This document shows, in pieces, positions 1 through 11,559 of a stretch of DNA of 64,000 nt (within the stretch, counting starts at the first letter, position 1; every line of letters starts with the position of its first letter). Made by a program: the position numbers and the translations under genes. The stretch spans positions 12,822,129 to 12,886,128 of the forward strand of contig CM052355.1 of NCBI GenBank assembly GCA_028551475.1, in the 5' to 3' direction. This stretch comes from Casuarina equisetifolia. Its lineage: Eukaryota; Streptophyta; Magnoliopsida; Fagales; Casuarinaceae. A model generated the notes under the pieces. The model was not told where the DNA came from and did no database searches. It saw only the letters and a program-made list of their open reading frames with translations.

Positions 1-1
1 T

Positions 2-172
2 GCTTCAAATACCATCCAGGTTATAATAGCTGATCCTTTCAAGAACCCCATTGTGAAAAGCTTATATGATAACTGGCTTGAGCAACCTGGGTCAGAGAAA
101 GCTAAGAGACTCGTTCATACAGAATACCACCCCTTGGTAAAAAGCATTACTTCTCAGTTGCACAATTGGTAG
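2..172 (+). CDS. C-terminal exon of an unidentified protein (partial)
   Basis: An open frame enters from the left window edge and stops with TAG at 170-172, giving 56 residues. It starts ASNTIQVIIADPFKNP and ends KSITSQLHNW. It looks like genuine coding sequence: mixed polar and hydrophobic composition, no stop, then AT-rich 3' UTR-like DNA. I do not recognise the family. The hydrophobic strand followed by ADPFKNP would fit the end of a Rossmann-like or methyltransferase fold, but that is a guess. Upstream exons lie outside the window. The strand is the same as the following RAMP4 gene, with about 0.9 kb between them. Confidence 0.6.
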   Translation, partial: ASNTIQVIIADPFKNPIVKSLYDNWLEQPGSEKAKRLVHTEYHPLVKSITSQLHNW

Positions 173-1068
173 AGTTGTGCTATGTTGACTTCTGATTCTC
201 GAGTAACGCTGAAACTTCCCATATTTCTCTCCGCGTGCCTGACATCTAAGATTTTGTGCCCATCAGTTGTTGTGAGGACTGCATCCGTGGAGGGCTCCAG
301 TTTTGATAGCATAAACAGATTTTGTTTTTAGATTTTTTAGTCATGTATATACGCTGTATTTTTGAATGTTTATTATATGCTTATGTAATACACCCATCTT
401 TTACCATCTGTTTGTGTATTTTGCTTCTTTTTCGGGCAGCTTTGGAGGTTCCAATTAAAATTCCCTCCACTCATGTATGTTATTTGTCCTGTTCTTCAGA
501 TGCGAATAAGAAAATTGAAAAGGCCGGGAATGACAAAGGCCTGCATCTAAAACAATTAGTCGTCTTTTGTCCCTATTTTTGTTGCAATTGAAATGAAAGC
601 ATTCATGTCTTTGATATGTGATGTTTGCAGTTTGTTCTATCAAAGTATTATCCTAGAAGGAAATTTTCCACAATCATGCATGAATATAATCTCGAAATAT
701 TTTCTTCCGAGCTGGTGGATGATCGGTGATGGAGATTCTATATGGTATAGCTGATAAAAGAAGCAAACGGTTGTCATTTTAGCTTAGTTTTTATGGCAAG
801 AAATTATAGGGAAATTAGAGATGAAAAAAAAAAAAAAAAAGAAGGCGGAATGATTATAGAATATAAAGTACTGCACCATCTTGCGACTGGCGAAGCCCAT
901 TACAACATGTTTGTGTTCCAGACTACGTATGTATGTCTTCGAAAATAGAAAATACGCAGGAATCCTGGTGCCTCTGCCCTGACACGTAATTGTAAGGAAC
1001 ATATAAGTCACGGGTTTCCGTCAAAACACCACTTTAGCAGCTCTTTCAATTTTCCCTGACCGCTCAAA
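173..1068. other. Intergenic: 3' UTR of the left gene and RAMP4 upstream region
   Basis: No convincing coding sequence. The first few hundred bases are T-rich and probably the 3' UTR of the gene ending at 172. A run of 17 A occurs at 824-840. Near 975-990 there is an ACGT-core bZIP-type motif (TGACACGTAA), about 85 bases before the RAMP4 start codon. RAMP4 genes respond to ER stress in other organisms, so this may be a regulatory site, but it does not match the plant UPRE or ERSE consensus exactly. Confidence 0.4.
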
Positions 1069-2160
1069 ATGGTGAGAATCCGTGAACTTCTCTTTTTCTT
1101 TGTGCTTTGAATCTTGCGATGAGTAGCTGCTTTTGTGTTTCATTAAATGTTTATATTACGTTGGGATCGTTGGGTTGCCGGGAAAGTTGATGTTTCCTGC
1201 ACCATAAGTTGGTGATTTTATTGCTGCTAGCGTTTCTAAGAGCGTCACCTTTGCATGTTAATTCTGTAGCTGCCGTTGAATTTTCTGGTAGTATAGGTAT
1301 TATAGCTCAATGATAATCCTTTCGCCTGTATTTGATGAAAAATATTCCCCTTCTTTTTCCTCTCAGAGATTTTCACTTCCCCTCTCCTTGAAAGATCCTT
1401 TGCTCTTATCTGATTTATAAAGTTTTCGTTTTTCGAAGTGAGCATAAATATTACACTTTGGAGTGGACAAGTTCCACAGTAGATAATCCCAAGAAAAAGT
1501 GGCCTGATTCCATTAAACTTTGCTTTTGTGAGCTTTCTTGGTTGGTTTTGTTTGTTTCTGGCCTTTGGGTGTCCATGCCATAGGTTTAATGGTTTTGGTG
1601 CGTGTGTTCAACGCCAAAGGTAACGAGCATTGCTTATATCTGAGAACTTTGCAAGGATTTAGAGGTTTGTTACTTTCTGTATATATATTCATTGTTCTGT
1701 GGATTTGATAGACTGCTTCAAAGCGCCTTGCGGAGAGGAAAGTGGCAAAATTTCAGAAGAACATCACAAAGAGAGGTTCAGTTCCTGAAACCTCCAAGAA
1801 AGGATATGAATACCCAGTTGGGCCCATCGTTCTCGGTTTCTTTGTCTTCGTTATCGTTGGCTCATGTATGACCTGTCCAACTTGTCGACGATCTCCTTAT
1901 CCAATTTCTCATAAATTTCTTATTTAACCTGCCTTGAAAAATGCATCATTCTTCAATATCTTCATCCTGAATTCTGCGTTTCATTTAGTGATTGAGGCAT
2001 GTTAGTAGGAAAACTTGCAGAGGATTGAGTGGGAAACATTTAGCTTTTGTCGATTGTGTAATTTTTGGAACACAATTCATTTACTTGATTCTCCTCTGTT
2101 GTTTTGTTGGCAGTCCTTTTTCAGATAATTAGGACAGCTACGAGTGGCGGGGCTGCCTGA
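1069..2160 (+). CDS. RAMP4: RAMP4/SERP1-type ribosome-associated ER membrane protein
   Basis: Three exons encode 67 aa: 1069-1071 (the ATG alone), 1712-1865 and 2114-2160. Splice sites are ATG|GTGAG...ATAG|ACTGC and TCAT|GTATG...GCAG|TCC, and the phases close exactly. The protein begins MTASKRLAERKV, carries the family core FQKNITKRGSVPET at about 15-28, then a single membrane segment at about 38-57, and ends RTATSGGAA. That length and layout match plant RAMP4. It is a tail-anchored protein of the Sec61 translocon that stabilises nascent membrane proteins in the ER, especially under unfolded-protein stress. The residue at the second splice junction is Phe where other plants usually have Ser, a mild change in the membrane segment. 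The odd point is the start codon standing alone in exon 1: an annotation without that exon would start falsely inside exon 2. Confidence 0.93.
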
Positions 2161-2676
2161 GGAATTGCGCAAAGTCCATGTGACATAGACATCTTCGGAG
2201 GGGCTTGGTGGGTGTGCTTTGTACATTTCTATGTTACCAGGAGAAGTTAAAACATCTTTACCACCAACTTTAATAATATAATTAGTTTTATTCTCAACTT
2301 CATTTTATCCAGTGCCCCTTGTGCCTTTTTCAAGAGCTTCTTCTTCTAGGTACAGCTTATTTTTTGTTTAGTTATAATAGCCTTGCCGTCCAAAACAGTA
2401 CTTAGAGAAGTGCTCTTACTTACCCCCTTGAGGGAGAAAAGAGATCCGAAATTACAGAGACCGCCAAAAATGAGTGCTTTGCGCATGTCAACAGAATCTC
2501 GACAGGAGAAACATTGTTCCCAAACGCAATCCCTCAAAATAAGAGATGTGTACACCATGTATAACTGGAGATAGATTACGTGAAACTTTAAAACATACGG
2601 TCCATCCGCTGATGCAGGTAAGCAAAGAACTGGAGATAAGATCAATGCTTAACAAAAAATGAAAGACAGGCGTTGT

Positions 2677-5254
2677 CTAGAAAAATTTATGGTGCAATGG
2701 CTTCCCATATGAGCATTTAGTTTCATTCGATTTGCGAGATGCTTGGACCATTTTGCTCCCAGCGTGGGCATTCTGGCAACAATCAGAACTTTTGGAAATG
2801 GTCCTACGAGAGTTAAAACCAGTCTCCAAGTTTTCGAATGGGATTTCATCATCTGGAGAATCATAGCCCATTGCCTCCAAATCCTGCAAAGTATCAAGTC
2901 CCATGAGAGGTAGAAGCGGGAGGGAAGGAAATTCAAGTCCCGCAAGAGGAAGAGGTGCTCTTTGAGCACAAACGCATAGATAAAGGAATTGAACGCAAAA
3001 CTGCCTGCTTACCTTGGATATTGTCTTGGCGAAACAGGGCGTTAAGCAAGGGTTTAAATCCTGCAGGAACATGTCATCTGGACTACCGGGGGTTGTTGGA
3101 TCACCAGTGCTGAATTCCTGAATGATTTTTGAACAGATTGTTGTTGATATCCTTGCTAAAAGGAAATTCGTTATAGGTTCTAAATGCTATGTGCAAGACT
3201 CAAGAAAATAGTTTCTTGTAGATCAAAAGTAACATTCTATTACAGAAAGCATACCAAAGAATTAGAAGCCAGCTCGCGATCATATGGTGGTGTACTTGGA
3301 GAACTGCCATTCTGTTGGAAAAGTCCTCTCGCCGAGTGTTTATCCGCCTTCACCTGCTCAAGCATTGCTTTTGGTCTTTAGGAATTGTAAAATTGCTGAA
3401 CCTTTAAGCAAAGGAAATATTGAGTGCAAGAGCAGCATTTGGATTCACTGAGTAAAGTAAAAATAGCTTCCCTCAACATGAATCCTTACTTCTGTTAGCC
3501 TCCATGTTAGAGGGGAATCTCTGACATGAAAATTATGTTAGTTTAATGGAATCTTGTGCAATACCAGGTAAGATAAGAAGTTTTCAAATCAATCTAGAAT
3601 TCATGGTATTTTAGCTTGCACAAATGGGTTCGAAGTTTATTTCAATGAGGATAGAACAAAATTTCGTTTTCAAGACAAGAAAAATGAAAAAAGAAAAAAA
3701 GAAAAAAGGATCTTTAAATGCTAATAGGATCCTTATTATCTAGAATGATGAATCTAATAGAATGAAATTTTCCAGCCATAACATTATTTCACGAGATGCC
3801 TTTCTTTGGGAATGGGAAAGGACTGCTGGACCTTGTGGTTAAAAGGTAAAAGAACCGAGACTTCCTTGAGGAACATTAACTAATTAGCAATGTGGGACAT
3901 CAATTGCTTTATAGCAAGAAATCAGCAGCTCTTAATAATAATGAGAATTGATCGCGAATCTCGTAAGAACCATTTACAATTTGAATACATAGGATCCTAA
4001 TATGTTATAAAACCTAGAGTGCATGTATGCAGAAGCTTCACATTACCACTAAATACTACCCTCAGCAACGCAAATAGTTTGTTGGGTCGTGCATAACATC
4101 TAATTAAGTTCAAAACCCGAGGCCATTAGTATGACATTGACTGACTAGATGATATAAAAGGTTCCAGTGTTATACCTCAGCAAGATCCTCTGCAAGGCAC
4201 TGTAGCTGACCTGTGAGAGACGTGACCTGCCTTTGAAGAGTAGGGATGAGTTGTTTTGCTTGTTTCAATTCTGATCCTTGCTTCTCCAAAATCTCTTGAA
4301 GCTGAGAATTCATGACATCAGGGAATAGTATGGCATTCTTCAATGCCTTGATTTCTTCCCTTTGCTTCAGGCACAAATCCTTCAACTTCTCAACCTGCAA
4401 TGCCACAGAACGGTCACATTATTCCCAGCTTGCTCATGAGTCCAGAGCCTAGTCCCAATAAAAAAGCCAAGGAAACAGATTTATTTTGCCAACAAACTCT
4501 TAAATCTTTGACACTGGACTTCTCTTTGCCAGCAAAAACAAACTTTCGACTTCTTTTTCGCATTTAGGGAGTAATAAAGCTGAGTTAGACCAAACATCAA
4601 TATCCAACTTTCTAATTGGGCAAAAACTTCAAAGCCCAAGTTTCCAATTTTCCTTCATTTTTCCATCCCCAAAACTAAAAACCAGGAAAAACCCACTAGA
4701 CTGACCTCAGTGTTTTTCTCCTCAAGCAAATGCTTAAGCTCGGCGATCTCCATCTCCTGCTCCTTGTTGAGACCCAGAAGCTCCCGCTCGCTCCTCAGCA
4801 CCATCGCCAACGTCCTCGCATTTCCCTTCACTTCCGTCAACGCCTTTACCTCCTTCTTCTTCTTTGCCTCCTCAAAAGTCGCCGTTCCCTTTCCGAAAAG
4901 CTTCTTTTGCAGCCCACTGAAGCCTGTCCCCTTCCTCGCCGTCTTTTTCAGGTCCTCCGCTATCACATCCGACGGAATCACTAGCGCAGTCCGATTCACC
5001 GCTTTCGGCTTCTCCGACGACCTCTTCTCCATGAATTTCTTCACCATTGTCGATAAGCCCGGGTTCGTTGACGGCTTGGATTTGGTCCTCCCAAGATCAG
5101 AGGGCTTGGACTTGACGATCACACGAGAGGAGGAGATGGTGGCCGGAGCAGGCGGTTGGAGCTCCGTTGAGGAGGACGGGGAGAAGTACGAGGAGGAAGC
5201 AGAGGAGCGGGAGTCGTACGCACTGTAGCGCGAGTAGGGCCTGAGAGAAGCCAT
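2677..5254 (-). CDS. Plant coiled-coil protein of unknown function (392 aa)
   Basis: Five exons read leftwards: 5254-4706, 4394-4176, 3353-3255, 3117-3013 and 2883-2677. All have GT-AG borders and all are phase 0. The 1179 coding bases give 392 aa. Residues 1-60 are Ser-rich and disordered (MASLRPYSRYSAYDSRSSAS). Residues 60-135 are basic. About 135-256 are charged heptad-like sequence (EEAKKKKEVKALTEVK, then EKLKDLCLKQREEIKALK), predicting a coiled coil. The tail is acidic and Ser-rich with a Pro-Thr cluster (GDPTTPGSPDDMFLQDLNPC), then AMGYDSPDDE, and ends YGKPLHHKFF. The conserved tail suggests a plant-specific family, but I cannot name it. A scaffold or cytoskeleton-associated role is inference from the coiled coil only. 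The gene is convergent with RAMP4. Confidence 0.85.
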
Positions 5255-6429
5255 CTGCAGTCACCTTGAAGAGCTCAGGCTTGGGCGAGAGAAGGAAAGC
5301 CGAGAGCGTAGTTGTGGAAGGTAGTCTGAGGTAGATATGGAGATGGCACTATCTCCGGCTCTGTCTTAATGGCGCTTTCGAATTCAAAATTTCGCGTGAT
5401 GTGCGCGCCTATCTGTGCTGATGGGGTCCACTAACCATCAAATGGTCCCTTTGGTCTCTGGCTCCATTTGGCTCATCATTCCCACTTGAAATGGTATAGT
5501 AGTTGAGAAGTAGCTCGACATTGGCTAGTCCTGCAGGGTAAACTCATTTTCATCCAACACTTAGAATTGTAAATACAATGTTCATATACAATTCATGCGG
5601 GAATTCTTTCTTCAATTTGATATGAATTTACTTTCTCTTTCCTTAAAAATTTTAATCAACCTTAGATTTCCTTTTACCGCCAATTAGAGTACCATAGTTT
5701 CTGAATATCTACTCTCTTTTTTTTCCGTGACTTAATTCATTGAAAATGAGCTTTAATGGCACTAGTTAAGTCAACTGATGACGGGAAAGAGGATTTTGAC
5801 GTACTTTTCATTGGCTTTTCACTTGGATGCATGGGATTGTAATTAATGGAAGTTTGTAGTCACGAACTTTATATTGAAGACAACACTTGCTCACTTCTAT
5901 CATCTTCCCATTGAATGCATAGGCTTTTGAAGTTCCCATAACGATAGTAGCTTAAATGATAATCAAGATGATTGGAAATTCCCTAAGTTTACAAATAAGA
6001 TTGAGGCTGAAAAATATGAGATTATTCAGTTTGTCTTCCTTATGTGCATAGATCAGGTTGTCTTTGTCTTCATTGAGTCCGTGGATTGGATCATTTGCAT
6101 CTTCCAAGTTGCCTAGGGGTGACACACTTACAAATAAAATGATAGTTAATCCAATATGTTTGGTTGCAACCATAAAAAGTTAGATTTATAGTGAGATGAA
6201 GAGTGAAAAGATTGTAACACCAAGTGTAAGAGAGTGTGGTGATGTAGCATGAAGATTTATGACAAAGGCCTTAATCCAAATGAGCTTCACTATTGTATCA
6301 ACAAGACTTTCGAATTTTACTTTAGTATAACCAAGAAACTGTAGTTGTTTTTATGAACAATAGGAAATGAGGTTGGGCTAAGAAATACACAAAATCCTTA
6401 TGTAGAAAATCGATCTATTCTACCACCAG
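5255..6429. other. Intergenic: upstream of the coiled-coil gene, no gene seen
   Basis: The first 100-150 bases are GC-rich and probably the 5' UTR and core promoter of the coiled-coil gene. The rest is AT-rich with scattered short open frames that I do not believe. From about 6000 the sequence grades into the far 3' part of the decayed copia element described next. Confidence 0.4.
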
Positions 6430-8530
6430 CCCAACTAGCTTTTAAGTAGGCATTTGGAGTATAGGAGACCCTTGGATGAAAAGAATATTATGTCTGAATG
6501 TGTCCTTGAGATAGTGAAGAATCCACTTAATGCTCTACTATTGCAGTCATGTAGGAGAGTGCATGTGTTGACAAGCGGAATTGGCAGCATAAGCAATATC
6601 TAGACAAGTAAGTATCTAATATTGGAGAAGTCCAATAATGCTTCGATAATGTGTAGAATCTGGGAGAGATTCTCCATCTATTTGTCTAAAGTGGGTTCAA
6701 GTGAGCATTGAGTGGATACAACATGAGTAGCTCCCATGTTAGTATGGTTCATACTCTTTGATGTATAGTTGGCTTCATGTAACAATAGACCTTGAGAAGT
6801 AGGTTGAACTTCTATGTCAAGAAAATAATGAAGAGAACCAAGGTCTTTAGTAGTAAACTTCTATTGAAATTAATCCATGACAGGGGTCAAAGGCACATTG
6901 GAAGAACCAATAAATATAATCTCATCTACATAGACTAGTAGGAAAATAATATAGTAATGTGTATGTATAATAAAGAGAGATGAATTGCTCTAGAGATAAT
7001 AAATCCTCGTTGAATCAGAAAGCTGCTAAGTCAATAATGTTGCTTGCTTGTTTGAGATCATAAAGTGATTATTGAAGATGAAAAAAATGTTAAAGGTGAT
7101 TAAGGTCCACAAATTCAAGAGGTTGATTTATAAAAACTTTCTTAGTGAGTTATCCTTATCGAAAGGCATTCTTAATATCAAGTTGATAAAGATGTTATTC
7201 ACAAGAATAAACCAATGTAAGAACAATGCAAATAGTCATAGGTTTGACAACAAGGTTGAATGTTTTATGAAAATCAATCCATGGTCCTTGATAAAAGCCT
7301 TTAGCAACTAGACAAGCTTTATATCATTCAAGAGAGACATCAAAACAAAGTTTTACCTAAAATACCTATCTACAATTGATGGGAGAGGCATGTATGGGAG
7401 GGAGAACAAGTTCCCGAGTTTGGCTCTATAATCGAATTTTATATTGTTAGTCATAGTTGTATACCATTAAGGATCCTTGGATGCTTGTGTAAAATAAGTA
7501 GGTTTAGGGTGGGAGTGAGTAGTAGTAGTAAAGGCATAGGTATGATTTCCAACAAGGGCTTTTTGGGCAATAACATCACCTTTGATATGAGAAACCATGG
7601 GATGTGAGAGATAGGGAAGAAGAAAGTATAGGAGTTGGGCTAAGAGGAGGTGAGGTGGATGAGGTAGACACACGCATAAGGAGAAGAGGGAATGTTTGGT
7701 GACGATGGAGTAAGTGCATAAAGGAGACGTAACGGAATGGATTCCAAGTGTAAAAATGGGGGAGGGAAGTAGAAGGTTTGTGGTAAAGGAGTTAGATTTT
7801 ATCAAATTTGACATTTGCAATGATGCAGGTTTTGTGGATAGTTAAGTAACAATGCTAGATTTTATAGCTTGTGGAATAACTAAGGAAAATTCAAAGGAAA
7901 GATCTGGATTCAAATTTGTGGTCTATATAAGGGTGGAGATAAGAAAATACAAGGTAGCCAAAGGTTCTCAAATGAAAGATATTAGGTGCTTCACCAAAAA
8001 GGATATGTTGTGGGGAAAGGTTATTCAATGTGAAGGTGGGGAGATGGTTAATTAGATAAATAATAGTCTCAAAAGCAAAATTTTAGAAGTAAAGAAAGAC
8101 TTAGGCATGAGTAAGCATGGCTAAACTACTCCTTACAACATGCCATGGGTGGATGCCATGAATAACAAGATAATCACAAAATTGGTAAGATGTAAATTTA
8201 ACAGAATCATCACACTAAATTGATTTGATCTTAGAAGATAAGTTTTTTTGAACAAAGGAATAAAGTTTCTAGAATGTAAAAAAAAATTGAGCACAACTAA
8301 TTGAAAGATAAAATTATGAAAATTTAGAGAAGTCATTAATAAAGCAAATATAACATTTATGACTTTAGTATTATAGGAGGACTCCAAATATCAAAATAAA
8401 ATAATTCTAAAGATTTATTTTGAGCAAGAGAATATGAAAGGCAGTGAGTTTTACTCATGTAACATGTCGTACAAGAGGTAGAAATAAATTTAGAAAAACT
8501 AGTAAAAGTAGAATATAACAACTTAATGCT
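6430..8530 (-). mobile_element. Degenerate Ty1/copia retrotransposon, pol remnant
   Basis: Read leftwards, broken frames show copia pol landmarks in the right order. Integrase occupies about 8530-7860: YVCFID-like and CDDSVKFTS segments, then FGEAPNIFHLRTFGYL. The integrase-RT linker lies at about 7600-7467 (HPMVSHIKGDV, then YFTQASKDP). Reverse transcriptase covers about 7400-6850, with LVAKGFYQG, then TFNLVVKPMT, and the catalytic-box region LLVYVDEIIFIGSSN near 6940-6890. RNase H-proximal sequence is near 6620-6440 (QHMHSPT, then ILHYLKDT). Stops and frameshifts are frequent, so it is dead. I did not find LTRs. The usual YVDD box reads YVDE. Confidence 0.85.
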
Positions 8531-9789
8531 TGTAAAAGTTGTTGCTCATCTCACACACTGGCAACCCCCAAAGCAGCAGTAGATCCCTTATCAAGCCGTC
8601 TTTGCCTTGCCGCTCTTTGTTCGAGGGCCGGCAGACATGACTTGATAGGGATCGTTGAACACAACAATGCTAGCGCCAGTGGCAGCCTACGAAGAAGCAT
8701 TGGTAATTAGGGGTGTTTTGGTAATTAAAAAATATTGGGACATAATGGTAATTTGGTAAACAGAAAAAAAAAAGGAGTATGGCAAGGAAAACTGGGATGG
8801 TTTTGGGAATATTCGTGAGACTGGTTCCTAATTGACTTTTGAGGATTATGGCATATTTGAATTCTAGGTCTATATTAAATGACTAAGCTTAATTTACTCA
8901 ATATGGTAACAATTTATACAAGAAAGAAAATGATAATAAATCTGAAATATAGAGGAAAAACTAGAAAGGTAAATAAATCACCTTTTAACCCAATCAACAA
9001 ATCATAATTGACACTTTTCCGTTAACGCCTTATCTCAGCATCCATATGACTTGATGATGAACTGGTCAAGGCTACAAACATATGGCATATTCATAATCAA
9101 ATGGACTTGTTTTGTTCCATTTGGTTCGTATTCACCTCTCGTCTCTTCTATTAATCACACACAAATTGTCTTGGGAATGTAATCCGACAATTGGAGTTTT
9201 GGAAAATTTGGTGGCGTATAGAACCGGTTACACTAAAAAATTAGTTCATGTAAATAATCCGATGATAACAACAATAATTTAAGATTGAGTTTTGGACCAT
9301 TGACTTGCTGGGAACCTCTCTAAACACCAGATACTGCAGTCAACAAGGCTACATTACCAAGTGGTTTAACAAAGTTTTCCTTTGATGATTTCCAGTTGCC
9401 AGAGACACAAGCCATTAGATAAGGTTAGCGGTATTTGAAGCAACCAAGTTAACTATTAAGAACGTCTAGGCGAACTGTTCTTATCCGGAATTGGGATGCT
9501 CGTCACATTAATATATGAACTTTCGGGGAATTTAGTCATAAATTATCACAACTTTTTCAAGTTTTCTTATTCATTTTTGGGTAAATAGACATTATCACAA
9601 CGATTGAGATGAAAAAGGCTTCATCACCATACATCATTGGCTCACGACGGTGTTCAAACAGAGTGAAAGTACATAGAAACTGGAAGAGGACTGACAATAA
9701 TTTACTGTAAATCAGATCCTCGGAGGAGTGAGGAAGCTGTTGTCTTGTTGCTGGAAAGCAAACAATGGTTCTCTCATGCTGGTTTTCAC
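8531..9789. other. Intergenic, no gene seen
   Basis: A short GC-rich patch near 8560-8700 stands out from AT-rich surroundings. It may be a leftover of the neighbouring element or of an unrelated insertion. From 8700 to 9790 there is AT-rich sequence with no convincing frame. The last 100 bases or so are probably the 3' UTR of the serine acetyltransferase gene. Confidence 0.35.
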
Positions 9790-10731
9790 TTAGGAGGTTT
9801 CTATTTCCCCTCCGATCAATCTAGCTGGGTTTCCAACGCAAGTAGCCTTAGAAGGCACATCCTTAAGAATCACTGACGCTGCACCTATCTTGGCTCCTTC
9901 TCCAATTCTTATATTGCCCAAAATCATACTTCCTGCCCCTATAAAAACCCCATCACCTATCTTAGGATGCCTGTCCCCGGAAACTTTCCCTGTACCACCT
10001 AATGTCACATTATGGAGAATTGTAACATTATCTCCTATGACTGCGGTCTCTCCAATAACAATACCAGTGGCATGATCGAGTAGTATCCCCCGTCCGATTC
10101 TCGCTCCAGGATGGATGTCCGCTGCAAAAACCTCCGAAATCCGACTCTGAAGCAGAAGTGCCATGACAGTTCTACCTTTTGACCACAGTTTGTGTGCCGC
10201 CCTATAAGCTTGGCATGCAAGGAAACCTTTAAAATTCAGCAGGCAATGAACAAAGCCGAGGCAGGCCGGGTCGCGGTCTCTGACACCTCTGAGATCATCT
10301 CGAATGGCTCTTCTGATCTCATGATCTTCTGCAAAAACGCTGAAGAGAATTCCCTTTAGTGAATCACTAGCAATATCTGCATTTCCTAACTTTATCGCTA
10401 GGTGATTTGATAACGCGCTCTCCAGTGAAACATGTGACAATATAGATGAGTAATAGTATTTAGACAATATAGGCTCTTGTTCAGCATTAAATAAAGCTTC
10501 CTCTCGGATTTTTAGCCACAGCACATCTTCGTCTTCATCACACTCAATGATTTGTGAAGAACTTGAGACTTCATCCCCTGCCCCGTTTGTTTCACTAGAA
10601 ACAAAATTTGGGAAACTGGGTCTGCAAAATTCGGATCTGTATCTGGAACTATTCGTTTGGCATGGGTTGGAGTTCCAAGAAAATGGACTTCCAGAATTTT
10701 CGCTCGTTGAATTAGCAATACAAGCAGCCAT
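9790..10731 (-). CDS. SERAT2: Serine O-acetyltransferase, SERAT2-like, lacking the C-terminal tail
   Basis: Single-exon gene of 313 aa. The enzyme transfers acetyl from acetyl-CoA to L-serine to make O-acetylserine, the first step of cysteine synthesis. The N-terminal helical SAT domain runs from about 68 to 180 ([36 protein letters not shown]). The left-handed beta-helix hexapeptide domain runs from about 200 to 305. The catalytic pair is present: Asp205 in DIHPGA and His220 in LLDHATG, 15 residues apart as in the E. coli enzyme. [10 protein letters not shown] and NPARLIGG are also conserved. The N-terminal 60 residues are Ser/Asn-rich and variable and begin MAAC, as in organelle-targeted SERAT2 forms, so plastid or mitochondrial import is likely. 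The protein stops at GGEIETS and lacks the usual tail of about 20-25 residues ending in Ile, which inserts into the O-acetylserine lyase active site. Confidence 0.95.
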   Translation of the reverse strand: MAACIANSTSENSGSPFSWNSNPCQTNSSRYRSEFCRPSFPNFVSSETNGAGDEVSSSSQIIECDEDEDVLWLKIREEALFNAEQEPILSKYYYSSILSHVSLESALSNHLAIKLGNADIASDSLKGILFSVFAEDHEIRRAIRDDLRGVRDRDPACLGFVHCLLNFKGFLACQAYRAAHKLWSKGRTVMALLLQSRISEVFAADIHPGARIGRGILLDHATGIVIGETAVIGDNVTILHNVTLGGTGKVSGDRHPKIGDGVFIGAGSMILGNIRIGEGAKIGAASVILKDVPSKATCVGNPARLIGGEIETS

Positions 10732-10888
10732 TGGTTTGAGGAACTCTTGATGGTTCTCTTGAGTTTGCTATGTTGGCTAGAATTGATGGGATGAGTATGG
10801 AAGCAGAGATCTTTGTAGAAGAAAAGGAAAACTGGCGAAGAACAAAGTGAAGAAGAATTGTGATGGCAATGGAGATCAAGGTATGTGC

Positions 10889-10896
10889 TATATATA
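10889..10896 (-). promoter_or_regulatory. TATA box of the serine acetyltransferase gene
   Basis: On the minus strand this reads TATATATA in a GC-containing flank (CTAG before, GCAC after). It lies 158 bases upstream of the start codon, which leaves a normal 5' UTR of roughly 130 bases. It is the only good TATA match in the expected range. Confidence 0.6.
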
Positions 10897-11026
10897 CTAG
10901 GTCAGGAGGGGAATAAACCATGGCTGGAACCCGGTATTTCTGGGCAACGACATGGAACCGAAATTAAATTCTAAGGATTCCAGACTGATTAAAAGAAGGA
11001 GAAGAAGGTAAAAGAAGAAGAAAGAG

Positions 11027-11056
11027 GTCATGTCAGGCCTGACGTCTGACATGACG
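11027..11056 (-). promoter_or_regulatory. as-1/ocs-like element (paired TGACG) inside an inverted repeat
   Basis: The plus strand reads TGACGTCTGACATGACG at 11040-11056. Two TGACG half-sites start exactly 12 bases apart, the spacing of the classical as-1 element bound by TGA-class bZIP factors. The element overlaps a perfect inverted repeat: GTCATGTCAG at 11027-11036 and CTGACATGAC at 11046-11055. It sits about 150 bases upstream of the TATA box of the serine acetyltransferase gene. Such elements drive salicylate and xenobiotic stress responses in other genes, so stress control of cysteine synthesis is a reasonable inference. Confidence 0.55.
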
Positions 11057-11180
11057 ACTCTTTCCATTACTTAGTTGTAAAATTTATTTTGATCAAAGTC
11101 CAACTACGAAGATGCTTGCGGAACACTCCGGTTAATGAGATATGAACATTGTGATGGTTAACGTCATGACCCACGACACC

Positions 11181-11317
11181 ATAATGTCGACACCATCCCT
11201 TGAATGGAAAGAAATTAACATGTTAATTTTAGGTTCATAAGATATGCATAATAATCTCGACACCATCCCTTGAATGGAAAGAAATTAACATGTTAATTTT
11301 AGGTTCATAAGATATGC
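11181..11317. repeat. 70-bp tandem duplication
   Basis: Two copies of a 67-base block lie at 11181-11247 and 11251-11317. They are offset by exactly 70 bases and differ at one position (g/c near the start). The unit contains the palindromic core TTAACATGTTAA. It lies about 500 bases upstream of the serine acetyltransferase gene. The near-identity implies a recent duplication. Confidence 0.85.
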
Positions 11318-11559
11318 TTAATGTGCTTGCCAAGGGAGATGCATATAGAATTGAAGACGGAAAATGACGAGAGAGTTGGACTTCCTTCAATCAGGGCTAG
11401 CAAATTGGAAATTGGAGGGATTTTGTAGACCGAACCAAGTTTGGCTAGAACCCTGACCTCGGTTGCCAGAGCCGACCTGGTCTTTCAAAACTCCATGATC
11501 GTTGTTTCATATTCGTGACGATGGCTTTAAGCAAATGCCCAATGCATTCCCCATCTTGG

